Translations under genes and position numbers: made by a program | NCBI RefSeq assembly: GCF_032854445.1 | Contig: NC_088301.1 | Location: forward strand, 41,401,187-41,465,186 | DNA from: Liolophura sinensis | Taxonomy: Eukaryota > Mollusca > Polyplacophora > Chitonida > Chitonidae | Reading direction: 5' to 3' | DNA length: 64,000 nucleotides | The notes under the pieces: model-generated | What the model was told of the DNA's origin: nothing | The model's database searches: none | What the model saw: the letters and a program-made list of their open reading frames with translations, nothing else | Shown: positions 24,641-36,345 of the stretch, piece after piece | Layout: each line of letters starts with the position of its first letter | Position numbering within the stretch: position 1 is the stretch's first letter

Positions 24641-24850
24641 CTGGCCCGGGGTCACGGAGCGATCTTATACATAGGTCTAATGTTATTTTTTTATGTCAGG
24701 ATATTGCTTGACAGCGTGTATTCTACGTAAGTTAGTGTAAAACATATTTCAGTTAAAATAACGAAAAGGAACATGCATAATGATGCATAGGTGTAATGAT
24801 TTAAGTTTTTATTCTAAAAGTCCAAGATCTCTTCGTGATCCCGGGGCCAG
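24641..24850. mobile_element. Short element with terminal inverted repeats (MITE-like)
   Basis: The left end CTGGCCCGGGGTCACGGAGC GATCTTA (24641-24667) is complementary, with a few mismatches, to the right end AAGATCTCTTCGTGATCCCG GGGCCAG (24824-24850). The interior is about 155 bp. No clear target duplication is seen. An open frame from 24780 rightward crosses the right end and is not a supported gene. Confidence 0.5.
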
Positions 24851-27486
24851 TATCTTTGAGATGGAGAGCCAAAGCCGAGGTATTGAGACGAGCTGTGCCG
24901 CCCACGTATTTCGTCTGAACCGAATAGCCTTGTTTTACTTTAGACAGATATCAGAGATTGTGGAGATTAGAGCACCGATAACCTTGGTACATGGTTCAAC
25001 AACGCCAGTTCCGAGACCAGTTCATAACGGCAGAAACACCGGGTCAGCGCCAGAAGTAGATGAGCAATCACCACCCAGACATCACCGAGACTATGCCTAC
25101 TGTCGTACTTACCTCTCGATGTGGTAGATAAGTGGAAAAACTGCGACTAATGCAATAATCTGCCTTTTTCCAGGTTGTTAATTTAGCAGTCTAAACTGTG
25201 CCACAGTTGAAGAGCAGATGTGCTTGTGCAGATATTAGTGGACAGTGACTGTCAAATAGTTAATTAAACTTTCATGTGATATCTTATACAATTTGTTGAT
25301 TTTGGACAGTGTACATTTAACGTCATTTTAAGTATTTGCATTTCTGTTCAAAAAGTTTGCTTCAAAGAAAGGAAGATACAATGGTCTATTCTGCAGTCTT
25401 TCTATGTGATACCGTAATGGATCATAGGGTTTTATTGCGAGACGCGGTCCACATTTTAATATATTGACTTTAAGCAAGAATACAATTCACAATTTACATA
25501 ATTTTGATTTTTGGGAGTTGTTCATTATAAAACATATCAGTGCAATGGGTTAGACTCTCTGGTGGCAGGCACAATGGTGCCACTCGCGCTCTAGATTCAT
25601 AGTCAATGGAATAGATATCAACAATACAACCAGTTACACTCAAAACATTAATCTTAAATTGAACAGAAAGTCTAGTATCTGAGTTATGGTAGAATGTATT
25701 CTGTTATTATAACTCAATATTGTATCGTATTCAACATAATATCTTGTTATTCTAATAGAATCGTTGTGTTGAGTTAAGAGAATATGCGTGTTATGTTACA
25801 CAGAATAATCTGCTGCAAAAACCGAATACATTTTAGCATCATTAAGATAACAGACGTTTTGTTAAATTTAAGAAATTAATATTTTTGGCAGTACGTCAGT
25901 TCTCAGTTTTGTTGTTCAAGACGGAGTCCTGTTTTCTTTTTTCTAATGACCTAATGGGCTCAACATTTCTCGGCCACACCACCCGATTCCATGTTGTGTG
26001 AAAACAAATGATCCTTGAACTGCTGTTACCCGCTTCAGTACTTGTGAACTGCTCGTACCGTTTTCAGTTATGTGCACAACTATCGAGAAGTAGTGACGTA
26101 TTGTACCGTTTTCTTTTAGGTGTACTATGTTGCCCTTTACATGGTCACTATATGGCAATATACTCCATTCCCAAGCTGAGACAGTTTTAAACACTGTTAT
26201 GAACAGCTAGAAGATCAAGAGATCATTCCACTGATATGAGATACAAACTATTACGTAATCCTCGCTTAAATGGACTTAATTTTCTGGACTTAATTTACAA
26301 GATGTAATTTCAGTAGAGGATGTCGCCGTTAATCTTGAAGTGTTAACGAGCTTCTGTTAAGTTTACGTATGGCTGGAAATTGCAGAAACCTTTGTCTTTT
26401 TGCTTGTAAGGTCTATCCAATTACGCCTTTATGGAGGCCAACTTCGGATAAACTAGTAATATAAACAGAGCGGATACACGACGGTACATAGTGAATAATA
26501 TAGTTGAGTACAGCGGATGGTTTAATGATTTAGTCTTATTGACGTCTGTTTCCGTGTAGCATAACAGATTTCCGTTGCACACAAGGGATGACTTTCAAGG
26601 GATGGTCATCCATTGAAAGATTTACAGGTTGCAAATAATTGCAGTCTTGATAATCAAAGAGTATGAGCCGAGCATTGGTTTGTCAGCTTTTAGTGTACCG
26701 TGGCTGAGTCGGACTTTGAGTATGGAGTTTCTTTAAGCCATCAAATATATTGACATCAGGGCTCCCCTTTGTAAAGAAACAAAACCCCATTGTGATGTGT
26801 ATACAAATGTTCAAACCGACTTCAAACCTCAAACAAAAAAATCAAAAGATATGAATCATACTTAAGTTTTCTCCGTAGGAAAAGACGAAATGACATGTGC
26901 AGAAACTAATCATCTTAGTATTGCTAACACCCATCCACGAATTCAAAAATCGTAAAAATATCCTGGAAGCGTTGTTTATAAATGTTATGGTACCTTACCA
27001 CAAATGACTGGCATATTCGTGATCAAGGAATTTTCAAAATTTAAAAATCCCTGATTGTTTTTCAGTCATTTGTCACAACCTCATTGTTTACCACTTTTTT
27101 CAAGATGCAAGGACGATAGTTCACCGTTATCACATATCATATAACACTTCATAGCATCGAGGTTTCATTTTGCCAAGCGCACTACATATAACATTTTGCT
27201 GCTATCTGAAAGATATTTCTTTGATTTTCTATCACATTAATGCCCGGCATAAGTGACCGGTAAAACATAGCTGGCAGTCGTGTCTGATTACCGAGACATT
27301 GAATGCGTAATAGCTTTCATAACAAGAGAATTATCCCAACCCCTCCGCACCTCAAATATCATTGTAAAACTATTCATGATGAAGAGAGGTGCTTTCCTGG
27401 TGACAAAAGATATATACTGTTATACACTGGATTTCCAACTACATGCAACGTTGAACGCCAACGGGTTTAAAATCAGATATAATTAC
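24851..27486. other. No gene seen
   Basis: An open frame continues to 25127 without family resemblance. The rest is AT-rich with no recognised repeat. Confidence 0.5.
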
Positions 27487-27560
27487 AGACGTACAGCATA
27501 GAGAGTAAAACAATGTGATAACTGGTAATTGGTCACAAGTAACCAGTGAATTACTTAGTT
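27487..27560 (+). repeat. R1 dispersed repeat copy
   Basis: CAGACGTACAGCATAGAGAG TAAAACAATGTGATAACTGG TAATTGGTCACAAGTAACCA GTGAATTAC. About 12 bases (CAGAGCAGCGACG block) are deleted relative to 17259. Confidence 0.7.
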
Positions 27561-27929
27561 CCCACCGTAACCACGTTATCTAATTAAGAGTCTTGCAAGA
27601 GGTTCTAATTATATTTATTAGGAATGCGCCGAAGAGTGACAAATAGGCTAAATTAACGCTAGCTGTGACGTAAAGCAGCTATGCGACATCTCAGCATGCT
27701 GTGTTTTTATGGGTTGAACAAGTATTAACCCCATCATGTGGTTCATTACAGCCCTATTTCATTCATTAACTGTATATGACCAATTGCACTTCTTTTGCAA
27801 GTATCTATTATAATACAATAAGTTGACTAGTTCCCAGTTCACAGAAAAATATAAATTACTAACATCTATAAAGACTAATGTGTAAACCACGACGACGTAT
27901 CTTAGTTAGCACGTAACCTGCGAAATCCT

Positions 27930-28286
27930 CACCCAGTTTCACAAAGACGTCGTAAATGTGCGATAATGACATACATCGGGTGGGCATAAAAGGATGGGCA
28001 GTACTTTGATGCTGCATTGCTCCATTATCCTTTGTTCAAACCCTTGTAAACTTTAGACATTCAAATGGCGTGATTTTATTACCAATTTTCAAGGTCATAG
28101 GTTGAGTAATCTGTACACAGGCTTAACACGCATCAAGGCCTGCTGGACAAAAAATTACTCTTAAGGAGATTCGGAACTCAATCAGTTCATGGAAGAAACG
28201 TTTGCGCGCCGTCTGCCGAGAAGATGGAGGACCAATACGACACATGTACGATAAAAAATGTCGTACTCCGCTTTTTGAAACTGGGC
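27930..28286. mobile_element. MITE-like element with CAGTTTCACAAAG inverted ends
   Basis: The left end CACCCAGTTTCACAAAGACG TCGTAAATGTG and the right end (reverse) GCCCAGTTTCAAAAAGCGGA GTACGACAT share about 13 near-identical bases plus further partial pairing, across 357 bp. A lone end-like motif TTTGTGAAACTGGACC is at 38254. The ends resemble fold-back elements common in mollusc DNA; the family name is not known to me. Confidence 0.5.
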
Positions 28287-28805
28287 CCTGCTTCCTATCA
28301 ATTTACCTCTCTTAAAGTCTAATCTTTAATCCTCTAGATTAAAATGAGAAAAAGTACATTCGAATATGGTGATCGGCAGCTAGAAAGGCATGGCGTCTCG
28401 TTAACTGAATCCAACAGAGTGGGTGTGCATGCACACTGAACTTTTCAACCAAGATATACAACAAGAGTTTGATTACAAACAAATAATAAGTCGTGTGGCT
28501 CATTACGTTTGTTCATGTTTAGCCTACAGTACTTGAAAACGTAGACTCACTATAACGTCCAGAATCTGATTTCCTCCAGATCTGAATTTGATCTGATATA
28601 CACTTGCCGCGGAGATGCAGTTATTGCAAGGAACATTTGCTATCCTGAACTTTCCTTAAACATTTGTCAACAAGACACAGTCATAACATAGATCATCTGA
28701 AATCCCAAGTGTTTCTACGCTTGAAAATGAGAAAGAGCTGTAGGAAGGATCCTTTGAAATCATGATTATGACCACCACATCTGTCAGGAAGACCATCGTA
28801 ATATC

Positions 28806-28922
28806 AAAAGACTACAACATAGAGAGTAATACCAAAGCATCGACGATAGTGTGATAGCTGGACAATGGTCCCACATAACGGGTGAAATACGGCTTCTTGT
28901 CAGTTTACCTCAGGGTCTTAAA
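28806..28922 (+). repeat. R1 dispersed repeat copy
   Basis: It shows GACTACAACATAGAGAGTAA, GCATCGACGATAGTGTGATA GCTGG, ACGGGTGAAATACGGCTTCT TGTCAGTTTACCTCAGGGTC TTA. The right part matches 5460-5500 and 50521-50570. Confidence 0.72.
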
Positions 28923-29429
28923 TGCCCCCCTAGAATCATGGCTTAAGAAGAATTTAGTAAAAACATAATAAAATATACATATGCAGTGCTGTTGATCACA
29001 ATCCAACACAAGTCTATAATTAGCCGATTATCTGAGATCCCAAACGTTTCCTGTACACTTTCCATTAACACACAGCTGTACCAGGAGGCTTTGAGATCCT
29101 GAAGGCAGAGTTAAGGCAGGTATCATTTAAGATTCCGAGCGCCCATTCTACTCATGCTAGCAAGACACAGCATCAACGATACTGAGCATACTCAACGAAA
29201 AAGCATTCTTCATTCTTTCTACATTTGTCAATAAAACACATTTATAGTAAGGAGCATTGAGGTCCTGAATGTTGTCTCTACACATGCCTATAAGACAGAT
29301 ATAACACAGATTAATAGAACTGAATGTTTCCTCTACACTCTACAACAACACGAAATCTAGGACAAGGACCATTTGACATCCTCAACGTTCTATATACACG
29401 TTACATGTCTACACGTCTACACGTCTACA

Positions 29430-29745
29430 CTTGAGTGCTTGGGGTTTAACGTTCTGCTCAACAATTTTTCATTCATATGATGACGAAAGAGTCCTTAGGG
29501 TGTATGTAATGTACCTCCTTGTTGCAGAACGGATTTCCACCGCTCTTTTATATAGTGCTGCTTCACTGAGACGACTTACCGAAGGCAAGTAAGATGCCCC
29601 GCCGGCGCCATTGTTGCACTATCCCCTTCATGCTGAACGCCAAGCGTTTAAAGTCATAGGTGTGAGTCGACCCAGGATTGATCCTGGATCTACTGCTCCC
29701 AAAGGGGACGCTCTACAAACTGTGCGATCCGGGCCTGCTCCTCAA
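29430..29745 (-). mobile_element. SINE family 2, nearly full length
   Basis: On the minus strand it runs from a tRNA-like head to the CCCCAAGCACTCAAG tail. In the head, the part around 29700-29735 reads GTAGAGCGTCCCC and the part around 29675-29690 reads GGATCAATCCTGG, resembling pol III A and B boxes. An R1 copy lies immediately to the right at 29765, and a short CTACACGT tandem run lies to the left (29409-29433). Confidence 0.7.
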
Positions 29746-29764
29746 CAAGATATAGATGTGATAA

Positions 29765-29830
29765 AACTACAGAATTCATAATAAAACCAGGTCAGCGACG
29801 ACAATGTGTAAATTTGGTACAATTGCCATC
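29765..29830 (+). repeat. R1 dispersed repeat, partial
   Basis: AACTACAGAATTCATAATAA AACCAGGTCAGCGACGACAA TGTG, diverged, directly beside a SINE family 2 copy. Confidence 0.55.
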
Positions 29831-31653
29831 AAAATAAAGCTATTGTAAGAAGATGCTAAGCGCTCTTTTATTTGTTTTACTGTATACTGGCATTAGAGAA
29901 CACCTGATTAGTTTACAGAAAAGGGAATTAATTACAGTGGATATATTTTTCGCCTTTTTAGTATAGATTCTGCAATGGTGTAAACTAAAAATAACAGTAA
30001 GTGGAACAGTACAGTGAAAAGTAGTGTAAAAGGAGGTTGCGATCTGGATTTCATCAGGATGATACAAGTGGGGCTGATTTATATGTCGTGACGATATCAA
30101 ATGATTCTGTGGACTGGAAAACAAATTAGACAGTAAGTATTGTGAGATACCCTGTCTTCCATACACGAAAGTTTATTGATTACGGCTGGTATCTGATATG
30201 TGTACCATTTCCTGCACTCAGGGTTCAATGTAAGTGGGTTTACTGTTCCCCTGTCTGAAGTGATTTATCTAGAAATTGGCAAGCTCAGTGTCACCTCGTA
30301 CTGGACAAAAATATACGGTCTTTACGCCTATTGAAACTGACCAAAAGCTTAGCCACTGAATTCTGCCTTATGCTTATACACACTGTTGATTTACCTAAAA
30401 TGCTGGCAAACATGGTACATTATCTGAACAAACAATCCTTTCTACCCCGATGTTAAGGTGCAACAGATAAGATTATTTATCTACTATTAATGATATGTCT
30501 AGAACTCAAGGGACGGCTAGGCTTGTTCGGTTCCGCTTGTCTCGCATTTTCCAACACTTAAATTTATGCTTTTATGAATAAACGGAAGAATGCTTCCGAT
30601 GTCATTTTGCTTCATACAATAGCCCAGCTTTTGATTACTTGCTCACTCCTTACTCGCTACTCAGATCTACCTAAACCCTCGCTACAAAATTGGCTGGTAT
30701 CGCTTGAACACTATTGATTAATGGCTAATCAAGAAAATGCTGAACTCGTTGAGAGACGCACGAGGGCATGATATGAGGAGTGGTTACCTCGAACGAATCT
30801 GTCGGAGTGGAAGATTTACTTATGTAGTGCTTTAATGTTAATTAGGTGTTCTTGTACAGGGCTTTGGGTCAACCATCATGCAAATTTTTTAATGGTAATA
30901 AAGCAAAACAATATCAGCAGTTCTCACACGTGATATGCAAAATAAAGTCTTCCCGATCAATATACATGTTTTGCAGCAAAAATGTGGATGTGTTTTTTTT
31001 CATTTGCCTTTGCCAAATTCATGGTTAAAATCAATAATTTGTATTTTGATGAATCAGGTCAATGGAACACCCTAAAAACCAAAGAAAGAAAAAAGATTTC
31101 ACTGCTTATGTTCTGTCATGGTAATTCACCGTACCGTATTGACTATATTCCGGAGAAAATGGAAACTTTTTGTAAGATGAAAACTTACAGAATACATGCA
31201 CGAGGAGTAAAAACCAAAAGATTGTTCTGCTCCTGGAACTGAATTACATTACGTTCGATGGGTGCCAAAAACACTAGTCTTTTGTTAACGTCCAGTCAGG
31301 TGGAAACGAATCTCTTTTACCTCATAAAAGTAGCGTGCCTCAACTGTCACTCGCAACTGAATACCCCGTAGAAATTTGATATGGACATAACAGACAGCCA
31401 AAGGCGATGGCATTAGCTTATCCGTGACGATTACGTTGATCTGAGCTGTCCGTTCTTGGTATGCTTTCCGGAAGTTTTGTCTGCGGTGGTCACATTCTCA
31501 CCACATTCATTCTCGCCACAAGTGTCCTCTGTTTATCGGGTGAGAGAAGCAGTGGGAACAAGAATTATTAATCCTGCAGATATATAATGGCCTGGTCCGA
31601 AAAGGTAATTGCATTATCACCGATATTGATTGAATCTTGAGGGCAAGTTGTTA
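29831..31653. other. No gene seen
   Basis: AT-rich. Short Lys/Phe-rich open frames near 30.85-31.24 kb have no recognisable motif. Confidence 0.5.
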
Positions 31654-32223
31654 TTAGACCAGAGGATGTAGCGGACAACGATGACCTACATGTAAACTGA
31701 TTGTTTTAACAGTTCGTCCGAAACTGGTATGCCAAACAATATGCTTTATTCGGGAGTCCGGAAGTCTGAACAAATAAGGATTGCAAGTCATTACGTGTAC
31801 TAGTGTGGTGTCATCTCGTTTCATCCCGTTCTTTATGGTATATGAAAACGAAGTGTCTATTTTCAGAGAACAACTGGGGTCAAGGGCACGTCCTATTTTC
31901 TTAACGGGCTTCAGGTGCAGAATAACGCCTGTTCCCGACAACAATGAGGACTCAAAGTAGAATCCATATTCTCTTGGTGCAGAACCCCATTCTTCGGAGT
32001 GAAATACGACCTCAGCACACCAGTGAAGCTTGGCGAAAGTAGAACACAGTATCGTTTGAAACCTGATTTTATCCACGACGGTGGCTATGTCCCCAGATGT
32101 ATTCCGTGTGACCTTGTATTTCAATTGCTTGACAGCGTTCCTCTCTGGTAGTTGACAATATGCAGCGGTTTTCTGCGATCTCTGCATGCCCACATCCTCC
32201 AACCATAAAAATATCCTTGTCAT
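31654..32223 (-). CDS. Unrecognised 189-codon open frame, possible exon
   Basis: This is the longest open frame in the window outside tandem arrays and repeats. The minus-strand frame continues nine codons upstream of the Met to a stop. The composition looks protein-like (mixed charged, aromatic and hydrophobic residues; segments such as REYGFYFESSLLSGTGVILH and ALDPSCSLKIDTSFSYTIKN), and the local GC is higher than in neighbouring DNA. I recognise no domain, signal peptide or membrane helix. No flanking splice partners were identified. It may be an exon, a decayed gene or chance. Confidence 0.25.
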   Translation of the reverse strand: MTRIFLWLEDVGMQRSQKTAAYCQLPERNAVKQLKYKVTRNTSGDIATVVDKIRFQTILCSTFAKLHWCAEVVFHSEEWGSAPREYGFYFESSLLSGTGVILHLKPVKKIGRALDPSCSLKIDTSFSYTIKNGMKRDDTTLVHVMTCNPYLFRLPDSRIKHIVWHTSFGRTVKTISLHVGHRCPLHPLV

Positions 32224-32259
32224 GTGAGTGAAATATTCTTCAGTACCGAATTATACATT

Positions 32260-33112
32260 GTAATAATGAAATATCATATTTCACAAATTGCATCTTGACA
32301 TGCACCATATACTGAAACAACTGTATTTCAGGTATTGCCAGATGTGTACTTGGCATGCACACGAGCCTCGATGTGGCAATCATTTTTTTTTATCCGACAA
32401 CGTCTGTTTATTTCCCTGTAGAGGAAGGAAAATTATTACGAGGAAAGCATAGTTTATTTTCCGCCCACGACGAGTGGCTGATATTGATCGATCAGTTGCT
32501 TATACGCCACATACGTATGTTTGCAGAAGCAATCGACAATACCAACAATAATTAGCTCCCATTGTCTTCAGGGAGCTGTGTTATCACATCTGTAGATATG
32601 TAGGGTATGTTAATGTCATGTATCAACTAATGTAATGTTTTTAATAAAGATAGATTGATTCAAACAAAAGTTTGTCACACGGACTAATTTTCTTTTTCTG
32701 TAAACTCAAAAAATAATGGAAGCTGTTTACATAGGTCCTCCTGCCCTCATTTAAGATATGAAAGTACATGCAGCCAACTACAGTTTCTTCTCCCAAAGAA
32801 TGCATTTTACACAAAATGACATTGATTATTAGCAAGAAAGTTCGACGTGTGTCAGAAAGAGGCAACGAATTTGGTAGCGTTGAACCAGAATCGTCACCGA
32901 GATTGCAGTTAAGTTGTGAAAGAAACGTGATTGCTATCTTGAGCATAAGTTATATAGTGGGACTCCCACTTGTACTGATCAACACGCTCGTACAATGGAA
33001 GGGAAAGATTCCCTATTCGCACTGAGATCTCATTTGTAAGGTACCAAATGTTTTATGATCTGTCAAGATTTCTGCTTGAATATCTACTCTCCCCAGTCAG
33101 TGGGGTTTATGT

Positions 33113-33143
<31 letters not shown>

Positions 33144-34054
33144 GGGGGGGTAGAAGGTTGCAATGATGGGAAGGAATGTTTTTGGAAGTCATTTCGTTCC
33201 CACTATTTCCTTTAGAGTCATTTTCCTTTAAAACTGCTGATTCTTCTGAATTGATACTTGGTACATTGCCTCACAGAGTTAGAAATCAATTCGAGTTTCG
33301 ACCCGCTTTATCCATTTACTCTGCAATGATGTATGGAACAGCTTAGTATGCCCCATTTTGGCTCCATTTGTTTAACATCTGTCACCGTTGATGTCAGATG
33401 ATCTGGTTTATAGCCATTTTCACGCCCCAAGAGGACAGCTGAGAAGCTATTTTGTATATCTATGTGTTAGGCCGCATTATGTATTGCGTATTAAGAAATA
33501 AATACCACGTGTTTCATGTATCCTGTAAACATGTCGTTGTATACCTTTAAAATCAACTTTTCATTGAGCTGCAGTAATTGACTAAAGCAGCTAGCAAAAT
33601 CTAGAGTGTCAGTCAAATAAACCACAACTAACGCAACGAAAATGCTTACCCCACATAGGCCACTATCATGCGACAGTTCAATGTATTCTATTAGTTTGCG
33701 AAGAAGATGAGCCAACTTAAAAAAACATACAAACTCGAATGGACACTTCGACATCAAGATGCTCCCCAGGGAAAAACAAGAATGACAACAAAAAAATTAA
33801 CAATTCGGTTCTCGAATGAAGCCATGGTGAAAGTTTGAAAGTATGGAAGGACATCCATACCAGCAATCTTACCCCTTCCTACCAGCTCTTCTCACAGGGG
33901 AAGGATAATAAAACTACCTCGATCATTTAAATTATAATAAGTTTTGCTTTTATACAAACATTCAAGAGCACGTTTTCTGGATACGTATGGTGGATGTTCT
34001 CAATGTTCATAAATTTAACCAGAACTGGAATCGTGTGCCATGATAGTTTACAAA
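32260..34054. other. No gene seen
   Basis: AT-rich apart from the GT/G tract. Opposing short open frames near 32.7-33.0 kb are unsupported. Confidence 0.5.
33111..33150. repeat. (GT)8 followed by a run of 24 G
   Basis: Eight GT units (33111..33126) run into 24 consecutive G (33127..33150). The long G run may be miscounted in the assembly. Confidence 0.9.
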
Positions 34055-34170
34055 TTATTCATAATCAAAATATGTACATCAGTAGCACTTTGACTGTAAC
34101 TGTTCAGTAATTATCCAACCCGATGCATATAAAGTCACGGGTTAAGCGGTATGTATAATAGATACAACTA
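34055..34170 (+). repeat. R2 right-end fragment
   Basis: AATATGTACATCAGTAGCAC TTTGACTGTAACTGTTCAG, then TTATCCAACC and CACGGGTTAAGC, matching the right end at 24430-24520. Confidence 0.5.
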
Positions 34171-34585
34171 TAATGCAGAGACTGACATATTCTCAGAACT
34201 GTCTCCATCTGGATTTATAACTTGAATACAACAGATACCCGCCATGCATAAATTTATCATTTACCGAAGCGTGCTTTCACCGCAGATACAGAGCTTACGA
34301 AAGCTGGATTTACTATACAGAGGGCAAAATCTGTTGCGAAAATAAGAATCATAATTATGAACTTCTTCTTTTTAAAAGTATATCAGGATTATAACTTGTG
34401 CAATCCTTTATTTTGGTTGCTATATTGTCACATTTATTCCCATCATCATAAACGCGCTCGCCTGGTTTCGCAAAAACTACTAGTGTGGTTCTATTTAAAC
34501 CGACAACTTGGTTAAGAATAGATCACAACATGTCGCTTTGAAATATGTTCTCTTTAAAAGTGATACTTCAAATGCATGTCAAGAA

Positions 34586-34652
34586 AACGAAGAGCATAAA
34601 AATCCTTTTCACCTGAAAATCATATGCATTTTACATGTTTTTGCTCTTCGTT
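34586..34652. repeat. 67-nt imperfect hairpin
   Basis: Arms AACGAAGAGCA and TGCTCTTCGTT pair perfectly, followed by weaker A/T pairing inward. A chance or small-RNA-like hairpin. Confidence 0.35.
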
Positions 34653-35684
34653 ATACGACCGCGAATGTACCCAGGTGATAGGTATTGCGCCCTATAGTTG
34701 AATAGCAGCTAAATGAATGGCTCTCACATTCATCGTGATACTTCAAGGGAAATACAATGTGGACGCCCTGGACGCCTGGGATTGCTGTCTATGTTACCTT
34801 CCTTCAGCTAGCGGCTACTATGGTAACCGAATAAGTTGACAGGACACCGGAAATGGATAAGCATGTGATTAGCGAAGTACATCTCGACACAGCGTCAACG
34901 AGGAAGCAGATCGTCAGAATAAAGTGTAGTAGACTGTGCCCTAATAACAAGCCATGGGGTTGTTCCGAGACATTCACCGCCAGAAGAACCGACAAAGGCA
35001 TTATTGCAGAGACAATTAATTATTCCTACCAGATTTAACAAAGTTGGTATCATATTTGACGACTGACATACTTCAGATTGATGTTAAACATCAATGGTGA
35101 TGTGCTGGGAGGGAAGGAACTTAGCTTTGTACTGTAAATGAGCATGTTTCCCTGGGGATACAGCTAAAGGTGTGCAGCGTAAAGGGACACTGGACAACAA
35201 AGCCACTGCGTTTATTTAAATCACATTGTGGAAATATTAATACCACGGGCGTTACTTATACATCGAGCAAAATCCCTGTAGTAGTCACAAGTCCTTTCCT
35301 TAATTTACTATGTCAGAGGATAGGTCGGTCAACACTTAAGTGTAAGAGAGTCGTTATATAGTCTCTTTTAGGGGCGAATAGCCTAGCCTTGACAGAGATT
35401 ATTTAGGCGTGTTGTTTGTCTGACAATAAAAAGACTGAGCCTTCCCATAACCAACTGATACCTTTACACAAGCAATGACTGTAAAACACATATTGCTTAT
35501 CCTAAGGTAGAAATTTAGGGTGCCATAGAAATCTGAAAAAGAAAAAAGGAGTCTTCAGGTGTGGGAATAAACAAACTAACTATTTGCTGGATCTGAAAAA
35601 CAAGAGTAGTTTTTGCTGTAAGTGTTGGCTGGAATCAGGAGGAAGGACCGCTGATGATAGTTATTGTTACTTGACATCATGTGC
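34653..35684. other. No gene seen
   Basis: Plain AT-rich sequence. No recognised repeat. Confidence 0.5.
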
Positions 35685-35735
35685 TCATTGCTGCTCTGGT
35701 TTTACTCTTCATGCTGTATTATTATTGAATTAAGA
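35685..35735 (-). repeat. R1 short copy
   Basis: CTCATTGCTGCTCTGGTTTT ACTCTTCATGCTGTATT. An R2 copy begins about ten bases to the right in the opposite orientation, as seen with the pair at 8564-9100. Confidence 0.6.
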
Positions 35736-35744
35736 CATCACATA

Positions 35745-35995
35745 AGACATTCATATACCAGTCGAAAATCAAAAGATCCATTCCCAAAACAAGTATAAAC
35801 GTCAGTTTCGAAACAACGATGTAAGAAATATAAGATCTAAGTGACAAATTAACGAATAAAGTCAATAACGTATAAGAGAGAAACGTCAGTCATCAGTTTT
35901 CAGTGATGCATGGAAAGACAATCGATATTCTACGCATGTCATCCAATTCAAACTTCAGTCTTTGTTGTGCGTGGATAATTTCAATGTAGATCAAA
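35745..35995 (+). repeat. R2 diverged copy
   Basis: AAGACATTCATATACCAGTC, CATTCCCAAAACAAG, CAGTCATCAGTTTTCAGTGA TGCATGGAAAGAC. It follows a minus-oriented R1 fragment. Confidence 0.55.
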
Positions 35996-36149
35996 AATAT
36001 AAGTATTTTGTAGCGCTTTATTTGCGACTATTTATAAATGCAACATGTTGATGTAATGAATATGGGGACTCTGTCCACATTTGCCAACAGAAGTGTTAGA
36101 ATCTCTGTAGATTTTAAGAAACTTGGAGTGATTCTCAGCGTCAAACCAG

Positions 36150-36345
36150 ACCTGCGTCTTCCAGCCATCAACCAATATGGACATTCCGCATCAATAATCG
36201 CATGTTTGGCACCAACCACAAAGGAACTAAATACAAAATAGGGACATATTCATGTAAGGGGAAGCGGTTAACAGTTTCAATGATGGAAAGATGCTAGCGA
36301 AGAATGAAATCAATATTCTAATCGTGTACCATGCTAGTTTATAAG
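36150..36345 (+). repeat. R2 copy
   Basis: TTCCAGCCATCAACCAATAT GGACATTCCGCATCAATAAT CGCATG, CATATTCATGTAAGGGGAAG CGGTTAACAGTTTCAATGAT GGAAAGATGC, TCTAATCGTGTACCATGCTA GTTTATAAG. Confidence 0.65.

Noticed and set aside
24780-25127. 115-codon plus-strand frame as a gene or as the end of the gypsy pol
   Set aside because: It starts inside a MITE-like element and shows no pol motif that I can defend.
32221-32250. SINE family 1 fragment
   Set aside because: About 20 bases resemble the family body, but the flanking sequence does not continue the match. Too short to annotate.
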